Shown one piece after another: positions 35,923 to 44,358 of a DNA stretch of 64,000 bases. Made by a program: the position numbers and the translations under genes. The DNA is from an uncultured Croceitalea sp. Lineage in GTDB: Bacteria > Bacteroidota > Bacteroidia > Flavobacteriales > Flavobacteriaceae. The stretch lies in contig CANLXH010000001.1 of the NCBI GenBank assembly GCA_947495075.1, positions 1,426,001 through 1,490,000 of the forward strand, in the 5' to 3' direction. Position 1 is the first letter of the stretch. Each line of letters begins with the position of its first letter. Under the pieces are notes generated by a model. That model was not told where the DNA came from. It worked only from the letters and a program-made list of their open reading frames with translations, and did not search any database.

Positions 35923-37377
35923 TTAAAATTGAAAATATATAAACGATCTATCAAACCCACTATCATAAAATAGTAGTATTCCAAATATGACTAGAGTATA
36001 TATTAAAAAGCGTAAAATCTTTGATTTAAATTTAAAGGGGTTTCGTTCATCTTTCCTGATTAAAAATTCATAACAAATAAATAATCCTATTAAAACAAAA
36101 TAGTCTATCATTCTATACCCCAATGGATGATGATATTCAATATACTCCCAATTGTTAAATATTCTAGAGATATAATTGAAAGAATCAGTTAAAGATTCCG
36201 ATCTAAAGAAAATTCTTGAAAAAGTAACAATTGAGAAAGTAATAAAAAGTTGCCCTATTTCCTTAAATGAAGGAAGCAATGAGTCTTGTGCAATAACTGT
36301 ATTCTTATAAATAGTATTTCTACCCATTAAAAATACAGGAATATAAGCTAAAGCATGAAAAGCTCCCCAAAAAATAAATGTCCAATTAGCACCATGCCAA
36401 AAACCACTAACCAAGAAAATAATACAAATATTTCTTACCGAAAGTAACTTTCCAACTCTAGACCCTCCTAAAGGAATATAAACATAATGTCTAAACCATG
36501 TTGATAACGACACATGCCAACGCTGCCAATATTCTGCAACATTCCTAGAAAAGTTTGGAAATTTAAAGTTAGACATAAGTTCTATACCGAACAATTTGGC
36601 TGTTCCTATCGCTATATCTGAATAACCACTAAAATCACCATATACTTGAAAGCTAAAAAGAGTAACTCCCAAGATTAAAGTAGAAGCGGGATAGGAAGCA
36701 TAGTTTGCAAAAATATCATCAACAATAGGAGCTAGTCCATCAGCAATAACCATTTTCTTGAATAGTCCCCAAAGAATTAACTTTAAACCTGCTACAATTT
36801 GCTGATAATTAAAAATTCTATTTTTAGTAATTTGCCCTAAAAGGTTTGAAGCGCGCTCTATTGGTCCAGCCACTAATTGAGGAAAAAAAGCTACAAAAGT
36901 AGCGAATGATATGAAGTCTTTTGTTGGTTTGACTCTCTTATAATAGATATCCAGAGAATAGGACATAGTTTGAAATGTATAAAAAGAGATACCGACAGGC
37001 AAAATAATATTCAATGTCCAGGTACTTTTTACAGAATATCCAAAGAGTTGAAACATATCAAGGAAAGATTCTGTAAAAAAATTGTAATACTTGAAAAAAC
37101 CTAAAAGAGATATGTTAAACAACAAACTAACCCAAAGCCAAAACTTTTGTTTTCTTTTATTCTCTTTGTTTTTACCTATTAACTGACCAACGAAAAAATC
37201 GACTAATGTACTCGCCAGTATTAAAAATAAAAAACGCCAATCCCATAAACCATAGAAAAAATAGCTTGCGACTAATACCAAAGAATTTTGGATACTAACA
37301 CTTTTCTTAAAAACATACCAATAAAGGATAAATACAATTGGTAAGAAAAGAAGGTATTCTAATGAGTTAAATGTCAT
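35923..37377 (-). CDS. MBOAT-family acyl transporter/transferase (AlgI/DltB-like), copy B
   Basis: The 484-residue polytopic membrane protein matches AlgI-type MBOATs. It has FNSLEYLLFLPIVF at the start, PVGISFYTFQTMSY near residue 131, FPQLVAGPIERA near 168 and the catalytic His in VSGFWHGANWTF near 325. The protein ends in FIYFQF, as does copy A. MBOATs pass acetyl groups from a cytoplasmic donor to a periplasmic acceptor protein. It is five bases downstream of the copy A SGNH gene and clearly paralogous to the MBOAT at 38289. Confidence 0.95.
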   Translation of the reverse strand: MTFNSLEYLLFLPIVFILYWYVFKKSVSIQNSLVLVASYFFYGLWDWRFLFLILASTLVDFFVGQLIGKNKENKRKQKFWLWVSLLFNISLLGFFKYYNFFTESFLDMFQLFGYSVKSTWTLNIILPVGISFYTFQTMSYSLDIYYKRVKPTKDFISFATFVAFFPQLVAGPIERASNLLGQITKNRIFNYQQIVAGLKLILWGLFKKMVIADGLAPIVDDIFANYASYPASTLILGVTLFSFQVYGDFSGYSDIAIGTAKLFGIELMSNFKFPNFSRNVAEYWQRWHVSLSTWFRHYVYIPLGGSRVGKLLSVRNICIIFLVSGFWHGANWTFIFWGAFHALAYIPVFLMGRNTIYKNTVIAQDSLLPSFKEIGQLFITFSIVTFSRIFFRSESLTDSFNYISRIFNNWEYIEYHHPLGYRMIDYFVLIGLFICYEFLIRKDERNPFKFKSKILRFLIYTLVIFGILLFYDSGFDRSFIYFQF

Positions 37378-37382
37378 ATACT

Positions 37383-38288
37383 TTACTTACGCTCAGCAAT
37401 TACTGTATTTACCTGTTTTGCGGCTTCTCTATGACCATAGCATGTCCAGTGGTGATCATATTCAAATGACCAGCTTTTATCGCTTTCTACTTTTAGATCT
37501 ACTACTTCAAAGCCCATATTTCTTGTTAATTCTATAGTTTCTGGGTTAGTATCTGGTCTAAAAACAAAAATTTTATCATTTATCTCGTAGTTATCCTTGA
37601 TGAAATTTAATAACTTTCTAAAGTATATTGATTTAGAATTTACATCTATCTTCTCTTCAGGGGAAATTTCATTGGTATTAAAACTAACAGGAAATCTTCG
37701 ATATAAATAATAAATAAATTTCCAATTGTATAGTATTTTCTTTGATCCTGGTGATTTCATTTTTCCATAGACAATACTGTTCTTGTCTAAATCTAATTGA
37801 GTAATATCATTATGTCTTGCTAATTGTACTATACTCTCTTCTAAATCGGAATCATTAATATAAATTAAATGTAATTTAGGGTTAAGAGAATCGAATTGCT
37901 TCGTAATTTCCATGGCCTCAATTAATGAAACACCTGAACGAGCCGCCTCTATATAATTATATTCTTTATTTAGTTCTTTTAAGTAACTTGATTGGTGACA
38001 TTCACTAGGGTTCATAAAATTTTCTATAAAAGAATCTCCAATTACTGTAATGAGATTATCATAAGAATTAGGTAATTCTCCTGGCCAGCCAAGCTTATTT
38101 ATAGTCCAAGAATGCGTTCTCCCTTTATAATCACCATTCTGTAATGGTTTATATCGTTGTATTCCAAAATCATCTATCTCTCTTTGAGGTACTTCAGAAT
38201 TTAAAACAAAAACTCTTGCAATTAGCTCTCCTACAATTAACCCAAGAACAACAAATAATAGTATGTGCCTAATAAATTGCTTCATCAT
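37383..38288 (-). CDS. SGNH-fold O-acetyltransferase partner (AlgJ/AlgX-like), copy A
   Basis: The 301-residue protein has an N-terminal membrane helix (residues about 7-24), a GDS block VIGDSFIENF near 82, and a DHHW motif near 277 (D-x-H as in AlgJ/AlgX). It resembles copy B in order and size but is well diverged. Its start abuts the MBOAT copy A stop with no gap, typical of translational coupling within an acetylation module. Confidence 0.78.
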   Translation of the reverse strand: MMKQFIRHILLFVVLGLIVGELIARVFVLNSEVPQREIDDFGIQRYKPLQNGDYKGRTHSWTINKLGWPGELPNSYDNLITVIGDSFIENFMNPSECHQSSYLKELNKEYNYIEAARSGVSLIEAMEITKQFDSLNPKLHLIYINDSDLEESIVQLARHNDITQLDLDKNSIVYGKMKSPGSKKILYNWKFIYYLYRRFPVSFNTNEISPEEKIDVNSKSIYFRKLLNFIKDNYEINDKIFVFRPDTNPETIELTRNMGFEVVDLKVESDKSWSFEYDHHWTCYGHREAAKQVNTVIAERK

Positions 38289-39722
38289 CTAAAATTGAAA
38301 ATATATAAATTCTTGTTCTTCTCCAGTAAAAACAAACATCAGAATTATTAAACCCATATAGAAAGACCATCTAAGGTACTTGTTCAACTTATCGAGATTT
38401 TCAATCGCGAATTGTTTAGTTCTTCCAAACCATTCAATTATGGTGAATAATAAGACCAATAGAAAAACTTCCAAAGAAAAGACTTCTGGAATACTAAATA
38501 ATTCTAAAGAAAAAATATCTCCAATATATTGAAATGCTTGGTCCATACTATTTGCCCTAAAAAAAATCCAAGCAAGAACAGCTAATAAAAAAGTTACGGC
38601 CATTTGAAAAATTTCTTTAATATTTGGAAATAATCTTCCCTCTGCAACTATATCCGTATTAACTCTATTCCGTTTCAAAAGTAAAAGAGGTAAAAAATAA
38701 AGTGCATTTAAAAAACCCCATATAATAAAAGTCCAATTGGCACCATGCCAGAATCCACTAACAATAAAAATTATAAAAGTATTTCTAACTTTCATTTTCG
38801 TTCCACCTCTACTTCCTCCTAATGGTATATATAAATAATCTCTAAACCATGTAGATAATGAGATATGCCATCTTCGCCAAAATTCTGCCATATCTCTAGA
38901 AAAGTATGGAAAAGCAAAGTTTTGCATTAGGTTAAATCCAAATAGACGAGATGTACCAATTGCAATATCTGAATAACCACTAAAATCACCATAAATTTGA
39001 AATGTAAAGAAAAGAGCACCCATTAATAAAGTGCTTCCAGAGTAATCATCAGAATTATTAAAAATTATATTAGCGTATTTTGCACAGTTATCAGCAATAA
39101 CAATTTTTTTAAATAAACCCCATAAAATTTGTCTCATTCCGTTTACCGCATTTTCATAATCAAATTTTCGCGGTGAATAAAACTGTGGTAATAAATTAGT
39201 AGCTCTCTCTATAGGGCCCGCAACTAATTGCGGGAAAAAGCTAACAAAAGCTGAAAAAGCTATAATGTCTTTTGTTGGTTCTAATTTTCTTTTGTAAACA
39301 TCTATTGTATAACTTAATGTTTGAAAAGTATAAAAGCTGATACCGACCGGTAAAATTATATTCAAAGAGTTTATCTCAATTGGCTTCCCTATAAAGGTAA
39401 ATGCATCTTGAAAACTTTCTATAAAAAAATTATAATATTTAAAAAAACCTAGAAAGCCTAAATTAACCACGATACTTATCCAGAGATAAATTTTTCGAAC
39501 TACATCTTTAGATTCGGTTCTCAACAGATTCCCAATGGTAAAATCAATAACTGTACTGAATAGGATTAAAGATAAAAAACGCCAGTCCCACCAACCATAA
39601 AAAGTGTAACTAGCCAATACTATAAGTAAGTTCTGTAGCTTAAGATGTCTATTAGTTATAAACCAATACAGAAAAAAAACTAATGGCAAGAAAATTACAA
39701 ATTCAAGAGAATTAAATAACAT
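38289..39722 (-). CDS. MBOAT-family acyl transporter/transferase (AlgI/DltB-like), copy A
   Basis: The 477-residue membrane protein has FNSLEFVIFLPLVFFLYW at the start, PVGISFYTFQTLSY near residue 125, FPQLVAGPIERATNLLPQ near 164, FRDYLYIPLGGSRGG near 292 and the catalytic His in VSGFWHGANWTF near 325. It ends FIYFQF. Its start overlaps the carbamoyltransferase stop by one base. With the adjacent SGNH protein it forms the first O-acetylation module of the operon. Confidence 0.95.
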   Translation of the reverse strand: MLFNSLEFVIFLPLVFFLYWFITNRHLKLQNLLIVLASYTFYGWWDWRFLSLILFSTVIDFTIGNLLRTESKDVVRKIYLWISIVVNLGFLGFFKYYNFFIESFQDAFTFIGKPIEINSLNIILPVGISFYTFQTLSYTIDVYKRKLEPTKDIIAFSAFVSFFPQLVAGPIERATNLLPQFYSPRKFDYENAVNGMRQILWGLFKKIVIADNCAKYANIIFNNSDDYSGSTLLMGALFFTFQIYGDFSGYSDIAIGTSRLFGFNLMQNFAFPYFSRDMAEFWRRWHISLSTWFRDYLYIPLGGSRGGTKMKVRNTFIIFIVSGFWHGANWTFIIWGFLNALYFLPLLLLKRNRVNTDIVAEGRLFPNIKEIFQMAVTFLLAVLAWIFFRANSMDQAFQYIGDIFSLELFSIPEVFSLEVFLLVLLFTIIEWFGRTKQFAIENLDKLNKYLRWSFYMGLIILMFVFTGEEQEFIYFQF

Positions 39723-41428
39723 TATTTCAAGCTTTTAGTTATTAAAAAATTACCTATTACTAAAGCATCTAAACCTGTAGAAAAAAAACATCTGATAGCA
39801 TCTTTAGGTGATTCAACTACAGGTTCTCCCTGAATATTAAAACTGGTATTAAGCACTACAGGAACACCTGTTCTTTGCCCCAAGGCTTTAATAAGATTAT
39901 AATATCTAGGATGTTTTTCTCTTTCAACGGTCTGTAATCTCGCGCTTCCATCAACATGAGTAACTGCTGGGATTACAGTTCGTTTCTCTTTCAAAACATT
40001 ACAAACTTTAAGCATAAAAGGGGCTTCAACTTCTAGATCGAAAAAATCATTTTTAGATTCTTTTAAAGCAGAAGGAGCAAAAGGTCTGTAAGCCTCTCTA
40101 AATTTCACTTCTGAATTAATTTTATCTTTCATGTCTGGAAAGGCGGGATTTGCCAATATACTTCTGCTACCTAATGCCCTAGGTCCAACTTCCATCGCCC
40201 CTTGAAACCACCCAATTATTTTACCTTCTTCCAATAATTGAGATGCGAAATCGCAAATATTTTCTTTATACTGATATTCTAATTTCGCACCATCAAGAAC
40301 ATCTCTTATTTGATTATTTGTGTAACTAGTACCTATATATGGATTGTCATGAACAAAAATTCTTTTATTTTTTAAAATGCTGTTATATAAGTAGAAAGCT
40401 GCACCCAAAGCGGTACCGTTATCACCTGCCGCTGGCATAACGTATACATCTTTAAATGGACTTTCACGTACTATACGCCCATTCATTACACTGTTTAGCG
40501 AAACCCCACCAGCGATTACGAGATAATCTTCCTTTGTCTTTTTATATAAAACATCACAAATCTCTAAAACTTTGTCTTCTAAAACCTTTTGAAAAGCTGC
40601 AGCAACATCTTTATGTCGCTGTTCAAATGGTTCATTAGGTTTTCTTGCTTGCCCAAATACTTTTGTGAATTTATCAGAGTAGCCAACATATTGTGGATTA
40701 AAAAAAGACAAATCCATTTTAAAACTGCCGTTCTTATCAACTTTTATTATTTTTTCGACTTCTTTACGGTATACCTCAGGATTACCCATCGGTGCTAAAC
40801 CCATTGTTTTGCCCTCATCATAGTTAGGTTTAAATCCACAAAATTGCGTTACAATTTCATAAAATGCACCTAACGAATGTGGAAAGAAATTTTCATTTAT
40901 TTTTATTACTTCATTATCTCTTCCATGTCCAACCCATGTTGTAGCCCACTCCCCAGCCCCATCTATCCCTAATAAAGCTGCGCTTTTATACGGCGATACA
41001 AAAAATGAACCTGCAACGTGCGACAAATGATGTTCTACAAAATAAACTTTAGGACCTTTACTTGAATTCTTCCATTGTTCTTTGTACCAGTTCCAAAATT
41101 CCCTTTGTTTTAAATATGGGTGACCTAGTTGATAGGAAATAAACCTTAGAAAACTTCTAGATTTAATCATTCTAAGCAAATTGGAAAGAATAAATATGAG
41201 TTTCTTTTCCCAATTATGTTTAGGCTTTATAGAAATAGCTATGTAATCAACATCTGAATAATTAAATCCAGCATCTTTTAAGCATCTCTCTGCTGATAGT
41301 CTTGGAAATTTTTTAGTGTGCTTATCACGGTTTAATCTTTCTTCTTCGATAGCATTTAATAGCATACCATCTTTTACAAGACATGCAGATGAATCATGGA
41401 AATAATAATTAAGTCCTAAGATTACCAT
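39722..41428 (-). CDS. NodU/TobZ-family O-carbamoyltransferase
   Basis: The 568-residue protein begins with LGLNYYFHDSSACLVKDG and NAIEEERLNRDKH, the Kae1-like ATPase domain of the family. It has EHHLSHVAGSFF near 133, DEGKTMGLAPMG near 214 and VIAGGVSLNSVMNG near 300. The C-terminal carbamoyl-transfer domain has GWFQGAMEVGPRALGSRSIL near 397-416. It would use carbamoyl phosphate and ATP to carbamoylate a sugar hydroxyl. It opens the decoration operon, only 28 bases after the OmpA-family gene, so readthrough from ompA is possible. Confidence 0.93.
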   Translation of the reverse strand: MVILGLNYYFHDSSACLVKDGMLLNAIEEERLNRDKHTKKFPRLSAERCLKDAGFNYSDVDYIAISIKPKHNWEKKLIFILSNLLRMIKSRSFLRFISYQLGHPYLKQREFWNWYKEQWKNSSKGPKVYFVEHHLSHVAGSFFVSPYKSAALLGIDGAGEWATTWVGHGRDNEVIKINENFFPHSLGAFYEIVTQFCGFKPNYDEGKTMGLAPMGNPEVYRKEVEKIIKVDKNGSFKMDLSFFNPQYVGYSDKFTKVFGQARKPNEPFEQRHKDVAAAFQKVLEDKVLEICDVLYKKTKEDYLVIAGGVSLNSVMNGRIVRESPFKDVYVMPAAGDNGTALGAAFYLYNSILKNKRIFVHDNPYIGTSYTNNQIRDVLDGAKLEYQYKENICDFASQLLEEGKIIGWFQGAMEVGPRALGSRSILANPAFPDMKDKINSEVKFREAYRPFAPSALKESKNDFFDLEVEAPFMLKVCNVLKEKRTVIPAVTHVDGSARLQTVEREKHPRYYNLIKALGQRTGVPVVLNTSFNIQGEPVVESPKDAIRCFFSTGLDALVIGNFLITKSLK

Positions 41429-41456
41429 TGTTATTTATTTTGGTCGTTATTCAATA

Positions 41457-42635
41457 TTAATTGGAAAGTAACATAAACTCGCACCTTCTATTAAATCTAT
41501 GCTTTTCTTCGGTACAAACTACCCCATCGCTACATTCGTTTGTAGGTACTGACTCTCCCTTTGCTTCTATGTTAATTCTGGAATTTGAAATTCCGGCTGA
41601 ATTTAAATAGTCTACCGTACGTTTTACTCTTCGTTCAGATAACCATAAGTTATATTTTTCACTCCCTCTAGAGTCTGTATGGGATGTTATTTTTATTACC
41701 GTAGAAGGGTTCGCCTTTAATATCATAGTAAGCTTATCAAGTAGGCTTTTATCACTTTTATTTAGATAAGAAGAGTTTAAATCAAAATAAACATTACCTA
41801 ATGCCGCAACTTCTTTAGCTATTTTTTCTTTGGCCAATTTTTCAGCGTTCTCTTTACTTTTCTCGTTAGCTACAAGCTTAGCTTGCTTCTCTTCCCTTCT
41901 CAGGCGTTCAGCCAATTCTTTTGCCTCCTGTTCAGCCTTTTGTGCCGAGTTAACAGAATCTTGAATACGTTCCTGCTCTTTCTCTAATTCTTGTAACTGC
42001 GTTAATTTCTCCTCGCCTTTTTTAGATAGTTCTCTTTCTATTCCAAATTGATAAACTACTCCAACGGCATGTTGTATGTGATTTGTAGCATTATCTGTAC
42101 TCATTGCCCATTTACCAGTAGAATTAAAATCAAGGCCAATTCTATCATTAAACCAAGTTCTAAACCCTACAGAAGCATTATAAGTTCCTCTGCCTACATT
42201 ATTTGCATCAGTATACCCAATACCCAAGCCTACGTAAGGATCAAAAAAACCAGTTTGACCCAAGATTTTATTTAAATCGTAGCTTATTCTTAAGTCTACC
42301 GCGTAATAATCAATTTCTTCAGTATTGATGCTATTATCAATTGTCTTCCCTTCTTTATACTTGTTATATGAACCAACTGCTTCAAGTCCTAAACCATTTT
42401 CAAAATATCGTCCAATACTTACACGAGATGGAAAAGGAACAATATTCCAATTATCTTCTATATTAAAAATATCAGTGAATTCTGAACCAGCATCGTCTAC
42501 AACATTAAAACCGATACCAAAAATCCAAGAACTCTTAACAATGGAATCTTTCTTAGTAATAGTATATTCTTGAGAGAATACCTTTATAGACAACAATAAG
42601 GTAATTACAAGTAAGGTTAATCTTGTAGTTTTCAT
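41457..42635 (-). CDS. OmpA-family outer-membrane protein
   Basis: The 392-residue protein has a signal peptide (residues 1-21), an eight-strand-like beta-barrel region (about 30-205), a charged coiled-coil linker rich in Glu, Lys and Ala (about 210-270), and a C-terminal OmpA peptidoglycan-binding domain. That domain shows VYFDLNSSYLNKS near 282 and KITSHTDSRGSEKYN near 315, with LSERRVKRTVDYL and the RRCEF end. It anchors the outer membrane to peptidoglycan. The 108-base gap upstream may hold its promoter, but no exact TAnnTTTG was found. Confidence 0.93.
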   Translation of the reverse strand: MKTTRLTLLVITLLLSIKVFSQEYTITKKDSIVKSSWIFGIGFNVVDDAGSEFTDIFNIEDNWNIVPFPSRVSIGRYFENGLGLEAVGSYNKYKEGKTIDNSINTEEIDYYAVDLRISYDLNKILGQTGFFDPYVGLGIGYTDANNVGRGTYNASVGFRTWFNDRIGLDFNSTGKWAMSTDNATNHIQHAVGVVYQFGIERELSKKGEEKLTQLQELEKEQERIQDSVNSAQKAEQEAKELAERLRREEKQAKLVANEKSKENAEKLAKEKIAKEVAALGNVYFDLNSSYLNKSDKSLLDKLTMILKANPSTVIKITSHTDSRGSEKYNLWLSERRVKRTVDYLNSAGISNSRINIEAKGESVPTNECSDGVVCTEEKHRFNRRCEFMLLSN

Positions 42636-42743
42636 ATTAAAGTTTTTGGGGAATCTTTAAGCGAAATTAGAACAAATGAAAGAGGTGTTAAAATTATCTA
42701 CTTTCAAAGGTTCGTAATAATCGATAATAGGTAGAAAGTTGTC

Positions 42744-43175
42744 CTAAAACGATATAAAAACAACATTGTTTTTTACAATAGGCATTTTATATATGCAGAA
42801 TGGATATGAGGTAGCTTTTTCAGATTTTTTATCCATTTTAATTCCTATAATGGTCTCTTTATCATCATTTTTAATCATTTTAAGATAAGGAATAGCTGTG
42901 GTTTGTTGCTCGCCCATGCATACTACTAGAACAACTTCTTGAGAAAAATCTACTTTAGGCAGCGGAATTCCAGGCTTTCTTGTTTTATTAACTCTTGAAA
43001 AAAAAGCTTTTAATGCTTTTTCATCTTCGATAATGGCAGTTTCCATAGTATCTATATAGAAATATCCATCTTGTACCAATGGCGTTAATCCATTATCATC
43101 TGTTTCTTGAGAAAGATTCTTTTGACCCTTACAAGATGAAGCCAAAATCAATATTGAAATCAAGATAATTTTCAT
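42744..43175 (-). CDS. Small lipoprotein of unknown function
   Basis: The 143-residue protein has a short signal peptide with lipobox ILASSC near residue 15, then KGQKN. The mature part has no family I recognise. It contains a region with VDFSQEVVLVVCMGEQQT near 74-91 and lysine-rich stretches towards the C-terminus. It follows bshA with a six-base gap and is probably co-transcribed with it. No function is proposed. Confidence 0.7.
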   Translation of the reverse strand: MKIILISILILASSCKGQKNLSQETDDNGLTPLVQDGYFYIDTMETAIIEDEKALKAFFSRVNKTRKPGIPLPKVDFSQEVVLVVCMGEQQTTAIPYLKMIKNDDKETIIGIKMDKKSEKATSYPFCIYKMPIVKNNVVFISF

Positions 43176-43181
43176 TTCTTT

Positions 43182-44324
43182 CTAATAGGAGTTTTTATAT
43201 CGGGATTTGTATGCTTTCTCATAAATTTCTTCGTACATCGGTAGAATATTCAATATATCAAATTGTATTGCCCAATTGTATGCTTCATTCTTAAACTTTT
43301 CAAGTGACTCATCATTTTTCAAAATTTCAATAGCATTATCGGCCATTTCAGATACATTGCCTATATCACTTAAAAAACCTGTAATCGCATGCTTATTTAC
43401 CTCAGGTATACCTCCAGCATTGGATGAAACAACGGGAACTTTGTTAATCATAGCTTCGAGTGCAGCCAATCCAAAACTTTCCGATTCGGAAGGGAGTAAA
43501 AACAAATCCGAAAAACATAGAATACGATCAATCTCATTACTATTTCCCAAGAAAACTACTCTTTCTTTAATACCTAATTGTCCACACAAACATTCAGCCC
43601 CTTCTTTTTCTGGCCCTTCCCCCACCATAATAAGTTTCGCAGGGATTCTGTCTTGGATTTTTTTAAACACATGAATAACATCAGGAATACGTTTTACTTT
43701 TCTAAAATTACTAATATGTGTAACAATCTTTTCATTCTCATTCGCCATTAAAGACCGTTGACAATCTGTATAGCCTGAGCTGTATTTTTTCTTATCAATA
43801 AAGTTAGGTATAACTTCAATTTCTTTCTCTACTTCAAAGATATCATTGGTGCTTTGCTTTAAATTCTCAGAGACAGCTGTTACTATATCTGATTTATTAA
43901 TACTGAAGGTAACGGCTGGTTTATAAAAAGGGTGCTTACCTACCAATGTAATATCCGTTCCATGGAGCGTTGTAATCATAGGAATAAAAATACCTACTTC
44001 TTGAAGCATTTTCTTTGCCATATAACCAGCATACGCATGGGGGATAGCATAATGAACATGTAGCACTTCTATTCCGTAATGACGCACCGTATCCACCAGC
44101 TTACTTGATAATGCAAGTTCATAAGGTTGATACTTAAACAAAGGGTAATCAGGTACATTAACCTCATGGAAGTGAATATTGTTGCTTAAAAGTTCTAATC
44201 TAACTGGTTGCTTATAAGTAACAAAATGGACTTCGTGCCCTCTACCTGCTAAAGCTATTCCTAATTCGGTTGCAACTACTCCACTCCCACCAAATGTAGG
44301 GTAACAAACTATGGCTACTTTCAT
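43182..44324 (-). CDS. bshA: BshA, N-acetyl-alpha-D-glucosaminyl L-malate synthase
   Basis: The 380-residue GT4 enzyme catalyses the first step of bacillithiol synthesis, joining GlcNAc from UDP-GlcNAc to L-malate. Family-specific features are CYPTFGGSGVVATELG at residues 7-22, HVHYAIPHAYAGYMA near 95, TTLHGTDITLVG near 118, SNFRKVKRIPDV near 205 and the EX7E region SESESFGLAALEAM near 283. Bacillithiol is the main low-molecular-weight thiol in many Bacteroidota. The gene lies between a GH3 fusion and a small lipoprotein, so its place here is not related to the polysaccharide locus despite its GT4 fold. Confidence 0.95.
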   Translation of the reverse strand: MKVAIVCYPTFGGSGVVATELGIALAGRGHEVHFVTYKQPVRLELLSNNIHFHEVNVPDYPLFKYQPYELALSSKLVDTVRHYGIEVLHVHYAIPHAYAGYMAKKMLQEVGIFIPMITTLHGTDITLVGKHPFYKPAVTFSINKSDIVTAVSENLKQSTNDIFEVEKEIEVIPNFIDKKKYSSGYTDCQRSLMANENEKIVTHISNFRKVKRIPDVIHVFKKIQDRIPAKLIMVGEGPEKEGAECLCGQLGIKERVVFLGNSNEIDRILCFSDLFLLPSESESFGLAALEAMINKVPVVSSNAGGIPEVNKHAITGFLSDIGNVSEMADNAIEILKNDESLEKFKNEAYNWAIQFDILNILPMYEEIYEKAYKSRYKNSY

Positions 44325-44331
44325 ATTATAA

Positions 44332-44358
44332 AATTAGCGTATATTTTTCTTGCTAATT
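44332..44358 (-). other. Small hairpin between the GH3 fusion gene and bshA
   Basis: AATTAGC (44332-44338) and GCTAATT (44352-44358) form a 7-bp stem that includes the GH3 stop codon. It ends eight bases before the bshA start. It could be a weak terminator or affect bshA translation. With low G+C and a long loop it may be chance. Confidence 0.25.

Noticed and set aside
2030-41428. UpxY/NusG-like antiterminator or invertible promoter typical of Bacteroides capsule loci
   Set aside because: No NusG-like gene and no inverted-repeat-bounded promoter segment was found in the locus.
43276-43674. 132-residue plus-strand frame inside bshA
   Set aside because: Antisense shadow of a highly conserved gene, with low-complexity composition.
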